DNA of 59,127 bases, taken from an uncultured Bacteroidales bacterium (lineage in GTDB: Bacteria > Bacteroidota > Bacteroidia > Bacteroidales > F082). Location of the stretch: the NCBI GenBank assembly GCA_905233445.1, contig CAJOEP010000019.1, positions 1 to 59,127 on the forward strand, read 5' to 3'. The notes under the pieces were generated by a model. The model was given only the letters and a program-made list of their open reading frames with translations, did no database searches and had not been told where the DNA came from. Positions 9,219-19,787 of the stretch are shown in pieces. The position numbers and the translations under genes were made by a program. The number at the start of each line of letters is the position of its first letter. Position 1 is the first letter of the stretch.

Positions 9219-10625
9219 ATGAAGGAGTTATTAATAGTTATTCTGGTGTGCCTCGTCATCGCTGCTCTCCTTTGGACAAACAAGCGACTCAGAGAAAACA
9301 TCCAGAATATCTTTAAAATCGAGGAACTTCGCAAGAGAATCCTCTACACGCTGTTGATCATCCTGATCTACCGCTTCGGATCATACGTGGTTCTCCCCGG
9401 TGTTGACCCCAACGAGCTGGCAGCGTTGAAAAACCAAAGCAGTTCCGGTCTCCTTGGTTTGTTGAATATGTTCTCGGGCGGTGCTTTCGCAAATGCCTCA
9501 GTGTTCGCACTCGGTATCATGCCGTACATCACCGCAAGTATTATCATCCAGTTGCTCGGAATGGCTATCCCTTACTTCCAGCGTTTGCAGAAGGAAGGCG
9601 AGAGCGGCCATCGCAAGATCAACCAGATTACACGTTACCTTACAGTGCTTATCGTGGCAGTGCAGGCTCCAGGTTACATCGCTAACCTCAGAGCTCAGCT
9701 GCCTGCGACAGCAATCTACCCGTTCAACGGCGCAGCCCCTACATTGTTCTTCTGGATTTCCTCAGTGATAATCCTCATCGCAGGAACATTGTTCATCATG
9801 TGGCTCGGCGAACGTATCACCGATAAGGGCATCGGCAATGGTATCTCTCTCATCATCATGATCGGTATCATCGCACGTCTCCCATTCGCATTGTTCGCTG
9901 AAGTGGCATCACGCTTTACACAAGGTACAGGCGGCCCTATCTTCTTCCTCTTGGAAATCGTGTTCCTCGTACTCGTTATCATCATGACAATCCTTCTCGT
10001 GCAAGGTACCCGTAAGATTCCGGTACAGTATGCTAAACGTGTCGTCGGTAACAAACAGTACGGCGGAGTGCGTCAGTACATCCCGTTGAAGGTCAACGCA
10101 GCCGGCGTTATGCCTATCATCTTCGCCCAGGCTATCATGTTCGTGCCTATCACATTCTTCAGATATTCAGACCCTGATAAGATGGGCGGCTTCATGAGAG
10201 CTATGACCAACATGAACGGCTTCTGGTACAACTTTGTGTTCTTCGTACTCATCGTCATCTTCACATACTTCTACACAGCTGTGACCATCAACCCGGCACA
10301 GATGGCAGAAGATATCAAGAAAAACGGCGGTTTTATCCCTGGCGTGAAGCCTGGCAAGCAGACGAAAGACTATTTCGATACCATCATGTCGAGAATAACC
10401 CTTCCAGGTTCATTGTTCCTCGGCGTCGTGGCTATCATGCCTGCTCTCGTCTCTATCATGGGCGTCAACCAGCAGTTCAGCCAGTTCTATGGCGGAACAT
10501 CATTGCTGATTCTCGTCGGTGTGGTGCTGGATACATTGCAACAGATTGAAAGTCATCTTCTTATGCGTCATTACGACGGTCTCACAAAGTCAGGTCGTAT
10601 CAAAGGCCGCGTAGGAAGGATGTAA
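9219..10625 (+). CDS. secY: SecY translocon subunit with extra N-terminal hydrophobic segment
   Basis: SecY forms the protein-conducting channel with SecE and SecG. The conserved body begins near NIFKIEELRKRILYTLLI and includes PGVDPNELAAL, SALGIMPYITASIIIQLL-like TM2, LWLGERITDKGIGNGISLII and the C-terminal IESHLLMRHYDGLTKSGR. At 468 aa it exceeds the usual 440-450. Residues 3-18 (ELLIVILVCLVIAALL) form an additional hydrophobic stretch followed by KRLR before the normal start. No ATG or in-frame TTG lies between this segment and the conserved part, so a shorter start is hard to place. The positive-inside rule would put its N-terminus in the periplasm, giving eleven membrane segments instead of ten. 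Confidence 0.95.
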   Translation: MKELLIVILVCLVIAALLWTNKRLRENIQNIFKIEELRKRILYTLLIILIYRFGSYVVLPGVDPNELAALKNQSSSGLLGLLNMFSGGAFANASVFALGIMPYITASIIIQLLGMAIPYFQRLQKEGESGHRKINQITRYLTVLIVAVQAPGYIANLRAQLPATAIYPFNGAAPTLFFWISSVIILIAGTLFIMWLGERITDKGIGNGISLIIMIGIIARLPFALFAEVASRFTQGTGGPIFFLLEIVFLVLVIIMTILLVQGTRKIPVQYAKRVVGNKQYGGVRQYIPLKVNAAGVMPIIFAQAIMFVPITFFRYSDPDKMGGFMRAMTNMNGFWYNFVFFVLIVIFTYFYTAVTINPAQMAEDIKKNGGFIPGVKPGKQTKDYFDTIMSRITLPGSLFLGVVAIMPALVSIMGVNQQFSQFYGGTSLLILVGVVLDTLQQIESHLLMRHYDGLTKSGRIKGRVGRM

Positions 10626-10637
10626 TTTCTATAAAAC

Positions 10638-11357
10638 ATGATTCATTTCAGAACAGATAATGAAATTGAATTGCTGAGACAAGCTGCTTTGCTCGTGGGC
10701 AAAACCCTCGGCGAAGTAGGAAAGCATATACGTCCGGGAGTCCGTACCATCGACCTCGACAAACTCGCTGAAGAGTTCATCAGAGACCATGGAGCGACTC
10801 CGGCCTTCAAAGGCATTCCCGGAAACTACGAGCTCCGCGACGGCGACATCGTCTCAATCGACTGCGGCACAGTGCTGAACGGCTACGTCGGTGACTCAGC
10901 ATACACATTCTGCTGCGGCGAGGTGCCGGAAGAGGTGAAACTCCTGCTGAGACGCACGAAGGAATCACTTTACAAAGGCATCGAGGCAGCAGTGGCAGGC
11001 AACCGCATCGGCGACATTGGCTACGCAGTGCAGAGCCACGTCGAGCAATTCGGCTACGGTGTAGTACGCGAACTCGTCGGACACGGCGTGGGACGCAAAA
11101 TGCATGAAGACCCGCAGGTGCCTAACTACGGCAAACGCGGCACTGGCACCAAACTCAACGAAGGCATGGTGCTCGCCATCGAACCGATGATAACCCTCGG
11201 CAAGAAGGAAATAGTGCAGGAACGCGACGGCTGGACTATCACCACTCGCGACAGAAAACCAGCCGCACACTTCGAACACGATATCGCAGTGCGCCACGGC
11301 AAAGCCGAAATATTATCAAGTTTTGAATGGGCAGAAGCAGTAGAAAATAACCAATAA
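10638..11357 (+). CDS. map: Type I methionine aminopeptidase, missing a catalytic-region block
   Basis: MAP removes the initiator methionine from nascent chains. The dinuclear-metal ligands are visible: two Asp in [19 protein letters not shown], His in [15 protein letters not shown], Glu in [10 protein letters not shown] and Glu in [10 protein letters not shown]. At 239 aa it is about 20-25 residues short. The chain passes from PAFKG59 straight to [11 protein letters not shown], so the block usually reading GFPAxxCxSVNEVVxHG is gone, and with it the histidine equivalent to E. coli His79. The remainder aligns well to Bacteroidota MAPs. Activity is uncertain. It lies 12 nt after secY. Confidence 0.9.
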   Translation: MIHFRTDNEIELLRQAALLVGKTLGEVGKHIRPGVRTIDLDKLAEEFIRDHGATPAFKGIPGNYELRDGDIVSIDCGTVLNGYVGDSAYTFCCGEVPEEVKLLLRRTKESLYKGIEAAVAGNRIGDIGYAVQSHVEQFGYGVVRELVGHGVGRKMHEDPQVPNYGKRGTGTKLNEGMVLAIEPMITLGKKEIVQERDGWTITTRDRKPAAHFEHDIAVRHGKAEILSSFEWAEAVENNQ

Positions 11358-11377
11358 AAAGAAATTTCGGTAATGCT

Positions 11378-11536
11378 ATGTTCCGGGTCGAATTGGAGAA
11401 TGGACTGCAAATCATTGCACACATCTCAGGAAAAATGCGTATGCATTACATAAAAATTCTCCCTGGAGACAAAGTAAAACTCGAAATGTCGCCTTACGAT
11501 TTGACAAAAGGTCGTATAACTTTCAGGTACAAATAA
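11378..11536 (+). CDS. infA: Translation initiation factor IF-1, N-terminally truncated
   Basis: This 52-aa reading frame ([10 protein letters not shown] to the end KGRITFRYK) matches the C-terminal 52 residues of the 72-residue IF-1, including [19 protein letters not shown]. The usual first 20 residues, which form the first strand of the OB fold and normally run up to SNAMFRV, are absent. Upstream codons read NFGNA, so the sequence joins the family exactly at GNAMFRV. map stops 20 nt earlier in another frame, so this is not a fusion. The ATG used here is the family's internal methionine. Either a degraded or reduced IF-1, or a local deletion in the assembly. Confidence 0.8.
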   Translation: MFRVELENGLQIIAHISGKMRMHYIKILPGDKVKLEMSPYDLTKGRITFRYK

Positions 11537-11549
11537 AAATTTGCACCAA

Positions 11550-11583
11550 TTTGTAAAAGGTATCGCAAAAATTTGTAATTTTG
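11550..11583 (+). promoter_or_regulatory. Candidate promoter before rpmJ
   Basis: TTTG at 11550-11553 and TAATTTTG at 11576-11583, separated by 22 nt, fit the Bacteroidota -33/-7 pattern. It lies in the 94-nt gap between infA and rpmJ, so the alpha-operon part may have its own start. Confidence 0.6.
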
Positions 11584-11630
11584 CGCGCTAAAAATAAATG
11601 CTTCGAAAAGAATAAAAAAAAGTATATAAA

Positions 11631-11747
11631 ATGAAAGTAAGAGCATCTATCAAGAAGAGATCAGACGATTGCAAAATAGTGCGTCGCAAAGGTAAATTGT
11701 ATGTAATTAACAAAAAGAACCCGAAAGAAAAACAACGTCAGGGTTAA
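11631..11747 (+). CDS. rpmJ: 50S ribosomal protein L36
   Basis: A 38-aa protein, [20 protein letters not shown] through [10 protein letters not shown]. It is the full-length L36 found in Bacteroidota, normally between infA and rpsM. Only one cysteine remains, so the zinc ribbon of the other L36 type is absent. Confidence 0.95.
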   Translation: MKVRASIKKRSDDCKIVRRKGKLYVINKKNPKEKQRQG

Positions 11748-11770
11748 TTAAAATAAAAAACAGATAAACT

Positions 11771-12148
11771 ATGGCTAGAATTGCTGGTGTAGATATCCCG
11801 AACAACAAACAAGGTCAAATATCTTTAACCTACATTTACGGTATCGGCCGTTCAGCTGCCAAGGCTATCCTCGCAGAGGCTAACGTCCCAGCTGATAAGA
11901 AAGTCCAGGACTGGACCGATGATGAGCAGAACGCAATCCGTAACATCATCGCCGACAACTACAAGACAGAAGGTGAACTCCGCAGCGAGATTCAGATCAA
12001 CATCAAACGTTTGATGGATATCGGTTGCTACAGAGGAATCCGTCACCGTCTCGGATTACCACTGCGTGGTCAGAGCACAAAGAACAACGCTCGTACACGT
12101 AAAGGTCGTAAGAAGACCGTTGCTAACAAGAAGAAAGCCACTAAGTAG
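11771..12148 (+). CDS. rpsM: 30S ribosomal protein S13
   Basis: S13 (125 aa) bridges the subunits and touches P-site t[43 protein letters not shown] and the basic tail [13 protein letters not shown] are diagnostic. It is followed by an unusual 113-nt repeat-bearing spacer before rpsK. Confidence 0.97.
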   Translation: MARIAGVDIPNNKQGQISLTYIYGIGRSAAKAILAEANVPADKKVQDWTDDEQNAIRNIIADNYKTEGELRSEIQINIKRLMDIGCYRGIRHRLGLPLRGQSTKNNARTRKGRKKTVANKKKATK

Positions 12149-12210
12149 TTGACAGTTTGCAGTTGACAGTTTGCAGTTATAACTGGTAATTGACAACTGG
12201 TAACTGGTAA
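12149..12210. repeat. Short direct repeats between rpsM and rpsK
   Basis: The spacer holds two tandem copies of a 14-nt unit (TTGACAGTTTGCAG) and, just after, three copies of AACTGGTAA with variants. Such microrepeats recur in several gaps of this window. No coding potential is seen in the 113-nt spacer. Confidence 0.7.
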
Positions 12211-12261
12211 CTTCCTAAGGGTTGGATCATAATTAATACCATTAAAAAAGTAATAAGTTAA

Positions 12262-12651
12262 ATGGCAAAAAACACAAAATCTGTTAAGAAACGTGTTGTG
12301 AAGATCGAAGCTACCGGTAAGGCTTTTATCAAAGCTTCTTTCAATAACATCATCATTTCATTAGCAAACAATGAAGGACAAGTCATTTCTTGGGCATCAG
12401 CCGGAAAGATGGGCTTCAAGGGTTCAAAGAAAAACACTCCTTATGCAGCTCAGATGGCAGCAGAAGAATGCTCAAAGACAGCATATGACTTGGGATTACG
12501 TAAAGTTAAAGTTTATGTCAAGGGACCAGGCGCAGGCCGTGAATCAGCTATCCGCGCTATCCACTCATCAGGCGTAGAGGTGACTGAAATCATCGACGTC
12601 ACTCCAATACCGCACAACGGTTGCCGTCCGCCAAAACGCAGAAGAGTGTAA
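12262..12651 (+). CDS. rpsK: 30S ribosomal protein S11
   Basis: S11 (129 aa) lines the mRNA exit channel on the platform. [40 protein letters not shown] and the end [12 protein letters not shown] are diagnostic. Length is standard. Confidence 0.97.
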   Translation: MAKNTKSVKKRVVKIEATGKAFIKASFNNIIISLANNEGQVISWASAGKMGFKGSKKNTPYAAQMAAEECSKTAYDLGLRKVKVYVKGPGAGRESAIRAIHSSGVEVTEIIDVTPIPHNGCRPPKRRRV

Positions 12652-12678
12652 TTGTTTAACGTTTAAAAAGTAAAAGTT

Positions 12679-13284
12679 ATGGCAAGATATACAGGTCCTA
12701 AGACAAAGATCGCCCGTAAGTTTGGTGAACCAATCTACGGCTCAGACAAGTATTACGAAAAGAGAAATTTCCCTCCAGGACAACACGGAGCAGCCAAGAA
12801 ACGCAAGAAAGTTTCTGAATACGGCATCCAGTTGCAGGAGAAGCAGAAGGCAAAATACACCTACGGTATCCTCGAGCGCCAGTTCCGCAACACATTCGAG
12901 AAGGCTTCGAAGAAGAAGGGTATCACCGGTGAAATCCTCCTCCAGCTCATCGAATCACGTGTTGACAACACCGTCTATCGTCTCGGTATCGCTCCTACAC
13001 GTGACGCTGCCCGCCAGCTCGTCAGCCACCGCCACATCACTGTGAACGGCAAGGTGATGAACATCCCTTCAGCAATGCTGAAACCAGGCGACATCGTAGC
13101 AGTGCGCGAGAAATCAAAGAGCTTGGAAGTTATTACAAATTCAGTGGCAGGCCATTCAAACAGCTTCCCATGGTTAGAATGGGATTCAAATACCCTCACA
13201 GGAAAGTTCATGAACTATCCTAACCGCGAGGATATTCCTGAAACCATCAATGAACAGCTTATCGTTGAGTTGTATTCTAAATAA
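12679..13284 (+). CDS. rpsD: 30S ribosomal protein S4
   Basis: S4 (201 aa) nucleates 30S assembly. [20 protein letters not shown] and the S4 domain ([20 protein letters not shown], then [18 protein letters not shown]) are intact. It lacks the N-terminal zinc-binding cysteines of the other S4 type. Confidence 0.97.
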   Translation: MARYTGPKTKIARKFGEPIYGSDKYYEKRNFPPGQHGAAKKRKKVSEYGIQLQEKQKAKYTYGILERQFRNTFEKASKKKGITGEILLQLIESRVDNTVYRLGIAPTRDAARQLVSHRHITVNGKVMNIPSAMLKPGDIVAVREKSKSLEVITNSVAGHSNSFPWLEWDSNTLTGKFMNYPNREDIPETINEQLIVELYSK

Positions 13285-13303
13285 TCGAATATAAACTGAT
13301 ATT

Positions 13304-14296
13304 ATGGCAATATTAGCATTTCAAAGACCTGATAAGGTCGTCATGGTAGAATCGACAGACAAACACGGTGTCTTCGAATTTCGCCCGCTCGAACCAGGTT
13401 ACGGCATGACAATCGGTAACGCCTTGAGAAGAGTTCTCCTCTCATCGCTCGAAGGATTCGCAATCACCTCTATCCGCATTGAAGGCGTTGAACATGAAAT
13501 GGCTCCTATTCCAGGCGTCATCGAAGACCTCACCGACATCGTGCTCAAATTCAAACAGGTTCGTTTCAAACAACAGATTCCGGGTGAGACATTCGAAAAA
13601 GTCACCGTCGTCATCGGCGGACAAGAAGAATTTGTCGCCGGCGACATCAACAAGTTCTTGTCAGTGTTCCAAGTGCTGAACCCAGAACTCGTGATCTGCC
13701 ACATGGACCCAACGGTGAAATTGACTATCGACATGACTATCAATAAAGGTAGAGGTTATGTCAACGCCGACGAGAACAAAGTTCTCAACGCTCCAGTCAA
13801 TACCATCGCCATCGATTCAATCCATACACCTATCAGAAACGTCAGCTTTAAGGTTGATAACTACCGTGTCGAACAGAAAACCGACTACGAGAAGCTCATC
13901 CTTGACATCGAAACAGATGGCTCAATCAATCCGAAAGACGCTATGACGGAAGCTGCTAAGATCCTCATCTATCACCTCATGCTGTTCTCAGACGAACGCA
14001 TCACCCTGATGGATGAACAGAAGACAGTGTCAGAAGACTTTGACGAAGGCTCATTGCATATCCGTCAACTTCTGAAGACCAAACTCGTCGATATGGATCT
14101 TTCAGTTCGCGCTCTGAACTGCCTCAAAGCAGCCGAAGTCGAGACTATCGGTGAACTCGTCGCCCTTAACAAAGCCGACCTGCTCAAGTTCCGTAACTTC
14201 GGTAAGAAGTCACTCACAGAGCTTGAAGAATTGGTCAGAAGCAAGGGACTCGAATTTGGAATGAATATCAGTAAATATAAATTAGATAAGGAATAA
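13304..14296 (+). CDS. rpoA: RNA polymerase alpha subunit
   Basis: Alpha (330 aa) dimerises to nucleate RNA polymerase. The N-terminal domain ([36 protein letters not shown]) and the C-terminal helix-hairpin domain ([33 protein letters not shown]) that contacts UP elements and activators are both complete. rplQ follows by 5 nt. Confidence 0.97.
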   Translation: MAILAFQRPDKVVMVESTDKHGVFEFRPLEPGYGMTIGNALRRVLLSSLEGFAITSIRIEGVEHEMAPIPGVIEDLTDIVLKFKQVRFKQQIPGETFEKVTVVIGGQEEFVAGDINKFLSVFQVLNPELVICHMDPTVKLTIDMTINKGRGYVNADENKVLNAPVNTIAIDSIHTPIRNVSFKVDNYRVEQKTDYEKLILDIETDGSINPKDAMTEAAKILIYHLMLFSDERITLMDEQKTVSEDFDEGSLHIRQLLKTKLVDMDLSVRALNCLKAAEVETIGELVALNKADLLKFRNFGKKSLTELEELVRSKGLEFGMNISKYKLDKE

Positions 14297-14301
14297 TAGA
14301 G

Positions 14302-14802
14302 ATGAGACACAATAAGAAAATCAATCATTTAGGAAGAAAAGCTGGTCATCGTAACTCGATGCTCGCCAACATGGCATCATCATTGATCCTTGAGAAACGC
14401 ATCATTACGACAACAGCTAAGGCAAAGGCTTTGCGCCTCTACGTCGAACCGATGATCACTCGTTCCAAAGACGACTCAACAAACTCACGTCGTGTTGTTT
14501 TCGCACAGTTGCAGAACAAATACGCTGTCACAGAGTTGTTCCGCGAAGTGAGCCAGAAAGTCGCTAACCGTCCAGGTGGCTACACACGTATCATTAAACT
14601 CGGTCTCCGCGCAGGCGACAACGCCGATATGTGCATGATGGAACTCGTTGACTACAACGATATCTACACCAATGGCAAGAAAGCTGCTAAAGCAACCAAG
14701 ACAACACGTCGTGGCGGCAAGAAAAAAGTTGAAGCACCTAAGGCTGAAGAAGCCCAGGTAGCAGAAGCTCCAGCAGCAGAAGAAGCTCCAAAGGCTGAAT
14801 AA
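14302..14802 (+). CDS. rplQ: 50S ribosomal protein L17
   Basis: L17 (166 aa) lies by the tunnel exit. [20 protein letters not shown] is diagnostic and the core runs to about residue 128. A basic linker ([13 protein letters not shown]) and an Ala/Glu-rich tail ([18 protein letters not shown]) follow, a common low-complexity extension in this phylum. It is the last gene of the superoperon, with a terminator 40 nt downstream. Confidence 0.96.
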   Translation: MRHNKKINHLGRKAGHRNSMLANMASSLILEKRIITTTAKAKALRLYVEPMITRSKDDSTNSRRVVFAQLQNKYAVTELFREVSQKVANRPGGYTRIIKLGLRAGDNADMCMMELVDYNDIYTNGKKAAKATKTTRRGGKKKVEAPKAEEAQVAEAPAAEEAPKAE

Positions 14803-14841
14803 TATAGCTTAAGAGTTTATAAGCTTAATAGCTTAATAGTT

Positions 14842-14872
14842 AAGAGACGTCATTATGGCGTCTCTTTTTTTA
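14842..14872 (+). terminator. Terminator of the ribosomal superoperon
   Basis: An 8-bp stem (AAGAGACG with CGTCTCTT), a 9-nt loop and a following T run. The arms match the AGAGACG/CGTCTCT repeat family found elsewhere in this window, so a dispersed palindrome may serve as the terminator. Confidence 0.85.
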
Positions 14873-14950
14873 TTTTCAGTGTACAAAGTTTTATTTTCCG
14901 TGTACAGATTTTTATTCTGCGTGTAAATCGTTTTAGTCTCCGTGTATTTC
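14871..14950. repeat. Four-copy 21-bp direct repeat upstream of a promoter
   Basis: GTGTA cores start at 14879, 14900, 14921 and 14942, spaced by exactly 21 bp and separated by T-rich filler. The period equals two helical turns, so all cores face one side of the DNA. The array ends about 15 bp before the -33 of the promoter for the mini-protein gene. It looks like an activator-binding array, but the protein is unknown. Confidence 0.8.
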
Positions 14951-14962
14951 TAAAAATAACAC

Positions 14963-14992
14963 TTGACAGGTCAAAAATTAATAGTACTTTTG
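14963..14992 (+). promoter_or_regulatory. Promoter of the mini-protein/lipoprotein pair
   Basis: TTG at 14963-14965 and TACTTTTG at 14985-14992 with a 19-nt spacer fit the Bacteroidota promoter. It lies about 100 nt before the first start codon, leaving a leader of roughly 95 nt. Confidence 0.7.
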
Positions 14993-15095
14993 CAGCCGTT
15001 TTCCACTACTAATATATACCTCTTTTTTATTATTCACATTTAATTTTTTGTAATTGTTTAATTTGCAAAACGATTTACTTTTAAATTTTACAGTA

Positions 15096-15389
15096 ATGAA
15101 AAAGTTTAAAGCCTTTATAACGGCCTCGGCAATAGCGCTGACGCTGCTGTTGCCAACTACAACAAACGCCCAAACCAGAATTGATGGATTCTTTGCCTCT
15201 TCATCTGCAACAGAGGATTATAATGACCGCGGTAACTACTGCGGTGACGTCAACAACCAGACATTCGGACAAAGCTTCGGTATCATGGGTGGTGGATTCC
15301 AACAGAACACCACACCTGCAGGAAGCGGTCTCATCATTATGACTCTCGCTGGCGCCAGCTACGCATTGTTAAAGAAAAAGGAGGACTGA
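15096..15389 (+). CDS. Small secreted protein of unknown function with C-terminal hydrophobic tail (copy 1)
   Basis: 97 aa from the ATG; an upstream TTG at 15054 would only add non-signal residues. A signal peptide (MKKFKAFITASAIALTLLLP, cut after TNA or NAQ) is followed by RIDGFFASSSATEDYND, a Gly/Gln/Asn-rich middle, and a C-terminal stretch PAGSGLIIMTLAGASYALLK ending KKED. The tail (proline, Gly-rich hydrophobic segment, basic end) resembles a sorting or anchoring signal. The 91-aa protein at 42787-43062 shares the same plan, and both precede a paralogous lipoprotein. The partner gene starts 2 nt later. Function unknown. Confidence 0.8.
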   Translation: MKKFKAFITASAIALTLLLPTTTNAQTRIDGFFASSSATEDYNDRGNYCGDVNNQTFGQSFGIMGGGFQQNTTPAGSGLIIMTLAGASYALLKKKED

Positions 15390-15391
15390 TT

Positions 15392-16954
15392 ATGAAAAAA
15401 CTTAGCATTATTATATTGGTATTGTCATTCTTCATGACTTTCACACAATGCAAGAAAACAGATACTGCCGTATTATCAAATAGCGATGCCGTACATATCA
15501 GCCTTGACGTGAGAAACAACTCAAAAGTCAATGTCAATACTGCAAATGGCACCGTGAAATTTGAAAGATACGATGTGATTTACGCAGTAAGCAACGGAGT
15601 AGTCGTGGGTTATCTCGAACACAACGGTGTGAGATTCGAAGGTACTATTGAAGGTGCCGTCGAAAATGAACCTCTTTACTTTTATTTCTTCGGAAATCTT
15701 AGAACAAGTAACATAACTTGTGGTAAAACGACAGAGTGCTCAGTGCTTATTGAAGACCAGACAGAAAAACTCCCGGTGATTTCATCTGGCCTTTCAAATG
15801 AAGAATTTTCATCAGAATGCACAAACTATTCAGTGTTTTTGTCCAACAGATGCGCTTTGGTTAAGTTTGAAGTCAGTACAAGTAGTGACGATGAACCGAT
15901 TTGCCTTACAGGATTTAATAATAAGGTGTATGTTGATTTTTCAAACTGCTCGTTCAGATACAGCCAGGAAGATGGCGGCCTCATTAAAATGAAACCGGGC
16001 GCAGGTGAACACTGGGCTATACTTCTTCCAAACGATCAGGCTATGGCTGAAGGCGATGAAGGCTCAGCATACACTGCCGATTATCGTTATGTGGGCAGAC
16101 GTCCTGCAATAGGTGAGATTTATAACAATGACTTTATCACCACACCATATCAGGTCTCTGTTGAAACAGCCACCGTCGCTGATGGTAAATTCTCAATGAA
16201 CGGCTCAAAACGTGTGGTGTTTGCAAGTGGTAATGTACAGTACATTGCAAAAGGTGTCGATAAACCGAGATGGCAATTTGCTCCACACCAATATGATTTG
16301 CTGACAAATACAGCAGAACAGACCTACGGTGAAGCTGATGTCGATCGTGACCGTTTTGGCTGGGGTACAGGTAATTTCCCGAATAACGTCTCGGTACGAA
16401 ACGCCGATTATTCAGAATATGTTGACTGGGGCAAGAACTTTCCGAACGATGAAGGATACCAATGGCACGCTCCTAAATGCATCGAATGGGAATATGTGAT
16501 GTTTACACGTAATGCTTCAAAACTCAATGGTGTATATAACGCACGCTATGCAAGAGCAAGAATCGACACTCCTGAAGGCGACAGAATCAACGGACTTATT
16601 CTGTTCCCTGACGTGTATATTCATCCGGAAGGTGTCAAACTGCCGACGAAAGAAAGCATAAACTACTCTACAAATAATAATGGTGGCAACTATACTGATA
16701 ATATTTACTCAGTATCTGATTGGAATGCTATGGAAGCTGCAGGCGCAGTGTTTTTGCCAACAGGCGGTCGTCGCTATGTGAAAGACGGCAAACTCGGATT
16801 CTATAACGTCAACGAAGAAGGTCATTACTGGTCACAGTGCGACCTCGGCGATCCAAAACACGCTTGCAATATCTATTTCACAAACTATCGTCCGTATATT
16901 TACGATAAAAACGATAAATATAAAGGATTCTCAGTTCGTCTCGTACACGAGTAG
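15392..16954 (+). CDS. Surface lipoprotein with C-terminal FISUMP-like domain (copy 1)
   Basis: 520 aa. A lipoprotein signal peptide ends in FTQC20KK. The N-terminal half contains VKFERYDVIYAVSNGVVVGY and a beta-rich region; the C-terminal half has FSMNGSKRVVFASGNVQYIA, WQFAPHQYD, FGWGTGNFPNN, WEYVMFTRN and the end AGAVFLPTGGRRY...GFSVRLVHE. That pattern matches the 'FSV..VxFSxGNLQY / SVRLV' proteins common in gut Bacteroidales, related to the Fibrobacter major-paralogue domain. The paralogue at 43088-44665 has the same lipobox TQCKK. Likely exported to the outer membrane surface; ligand unknown. Confidence 0.75.
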   Translation: MKKLSIIILVLSFFMTFTQCKKTDTAVLSNSDAVHISLDVRNNSKVNVNTANGTVKFERYDVIYAVSNGVVVGYLEHNGVRFEGTIEGAVENEPLYFYFFGNLRTSNITCGKTTECSVLIEDQTEKLPVISSGLSNEEFSSECTNYSVFLSNRCALVKFEVSTSSDDEPICLTGFNNKVYVDFSNCSFRYSQEDGGLIKMKPGAGEHWAILLPNDQAMAEGDEGSAYTADYRYVGRRPAIGEIYNNDFITTPYQVSVETATVADGKFSMNGSKRVVFASGNVQYIAKGVDKPRWQFAPHQYDLLTNTAEQTYGEADVDRDRFGWGTGNFPNNVSVRNADYSEYVDWGKNFPNDEGYQWHAPKCIEWEYVMFTRNASKLNGVYNARYARARIDTPEGDRINGLILFPDVYIHPEGVKLPTKESINYSTNNNGGNYTDNIYSVSDWNAMEAAGAVFLPTGGRRYVKDGKLGFYNVNEEGHYWSQCDLGDPKHACNIYFTNYRPYIYDKNDKYKGFSVRLVHE

Positions 16955-16981
16955 GAAATATTAGGTTATAATTATGTTTTA

Positions 16982-17010
16982 AAAGATAAGGGTCTTCCTT
17001 ATCTTTTTTT
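16982..17010 (+). terminator. Terminator after lipoprotein copy 1
   Basis: A 10-bp stem AAAGATAAGG with CCTTATCTTT, a 5-nt loop and a T run to 17010. It isolates the two-gene module from eno. Confidence 0.9.
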
Positions 17011-17042
17011 ATTAAAAAAGGTGATATTTTAGAAAAATATTG

Positions 17043-17050
17043 TAATTTTG
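17043..17050 (+). promoter_or_regulatory. -7 element before eno
   Basis: TAATTTTG fits the Bacteroidota -7 box, 37 nt before the eno ATG. No clear TTTG lies at the expected -33 position. Confidence 0.6.
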
Positions 17051-17066
17051 TAACTTGATTAATTAG

Positions 17067-19786
<2,720 letters not shown>

Positions 19787-19787
19787 G

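Noticed and set aside
11350..11385. Possible fusion or frameshift joining map and infA
   Set aside because: The two genes are in different frames with an in-frame TAA at 11355-11357 and no slippery site; map has a complete C-terminus.
12211..12235. GGTTGGATCAT resembles the 16S rRNA 3' end
   Set aside because: Only a short match with no rRNA sequence around it and no CCTCC after it.
15054..15095. TTG start for the first mini-protein
   Set aside because: The ATG at 15096 gives a clean signal peptide, while the TTG adds residues before it and lies in the A/T-rich leader.
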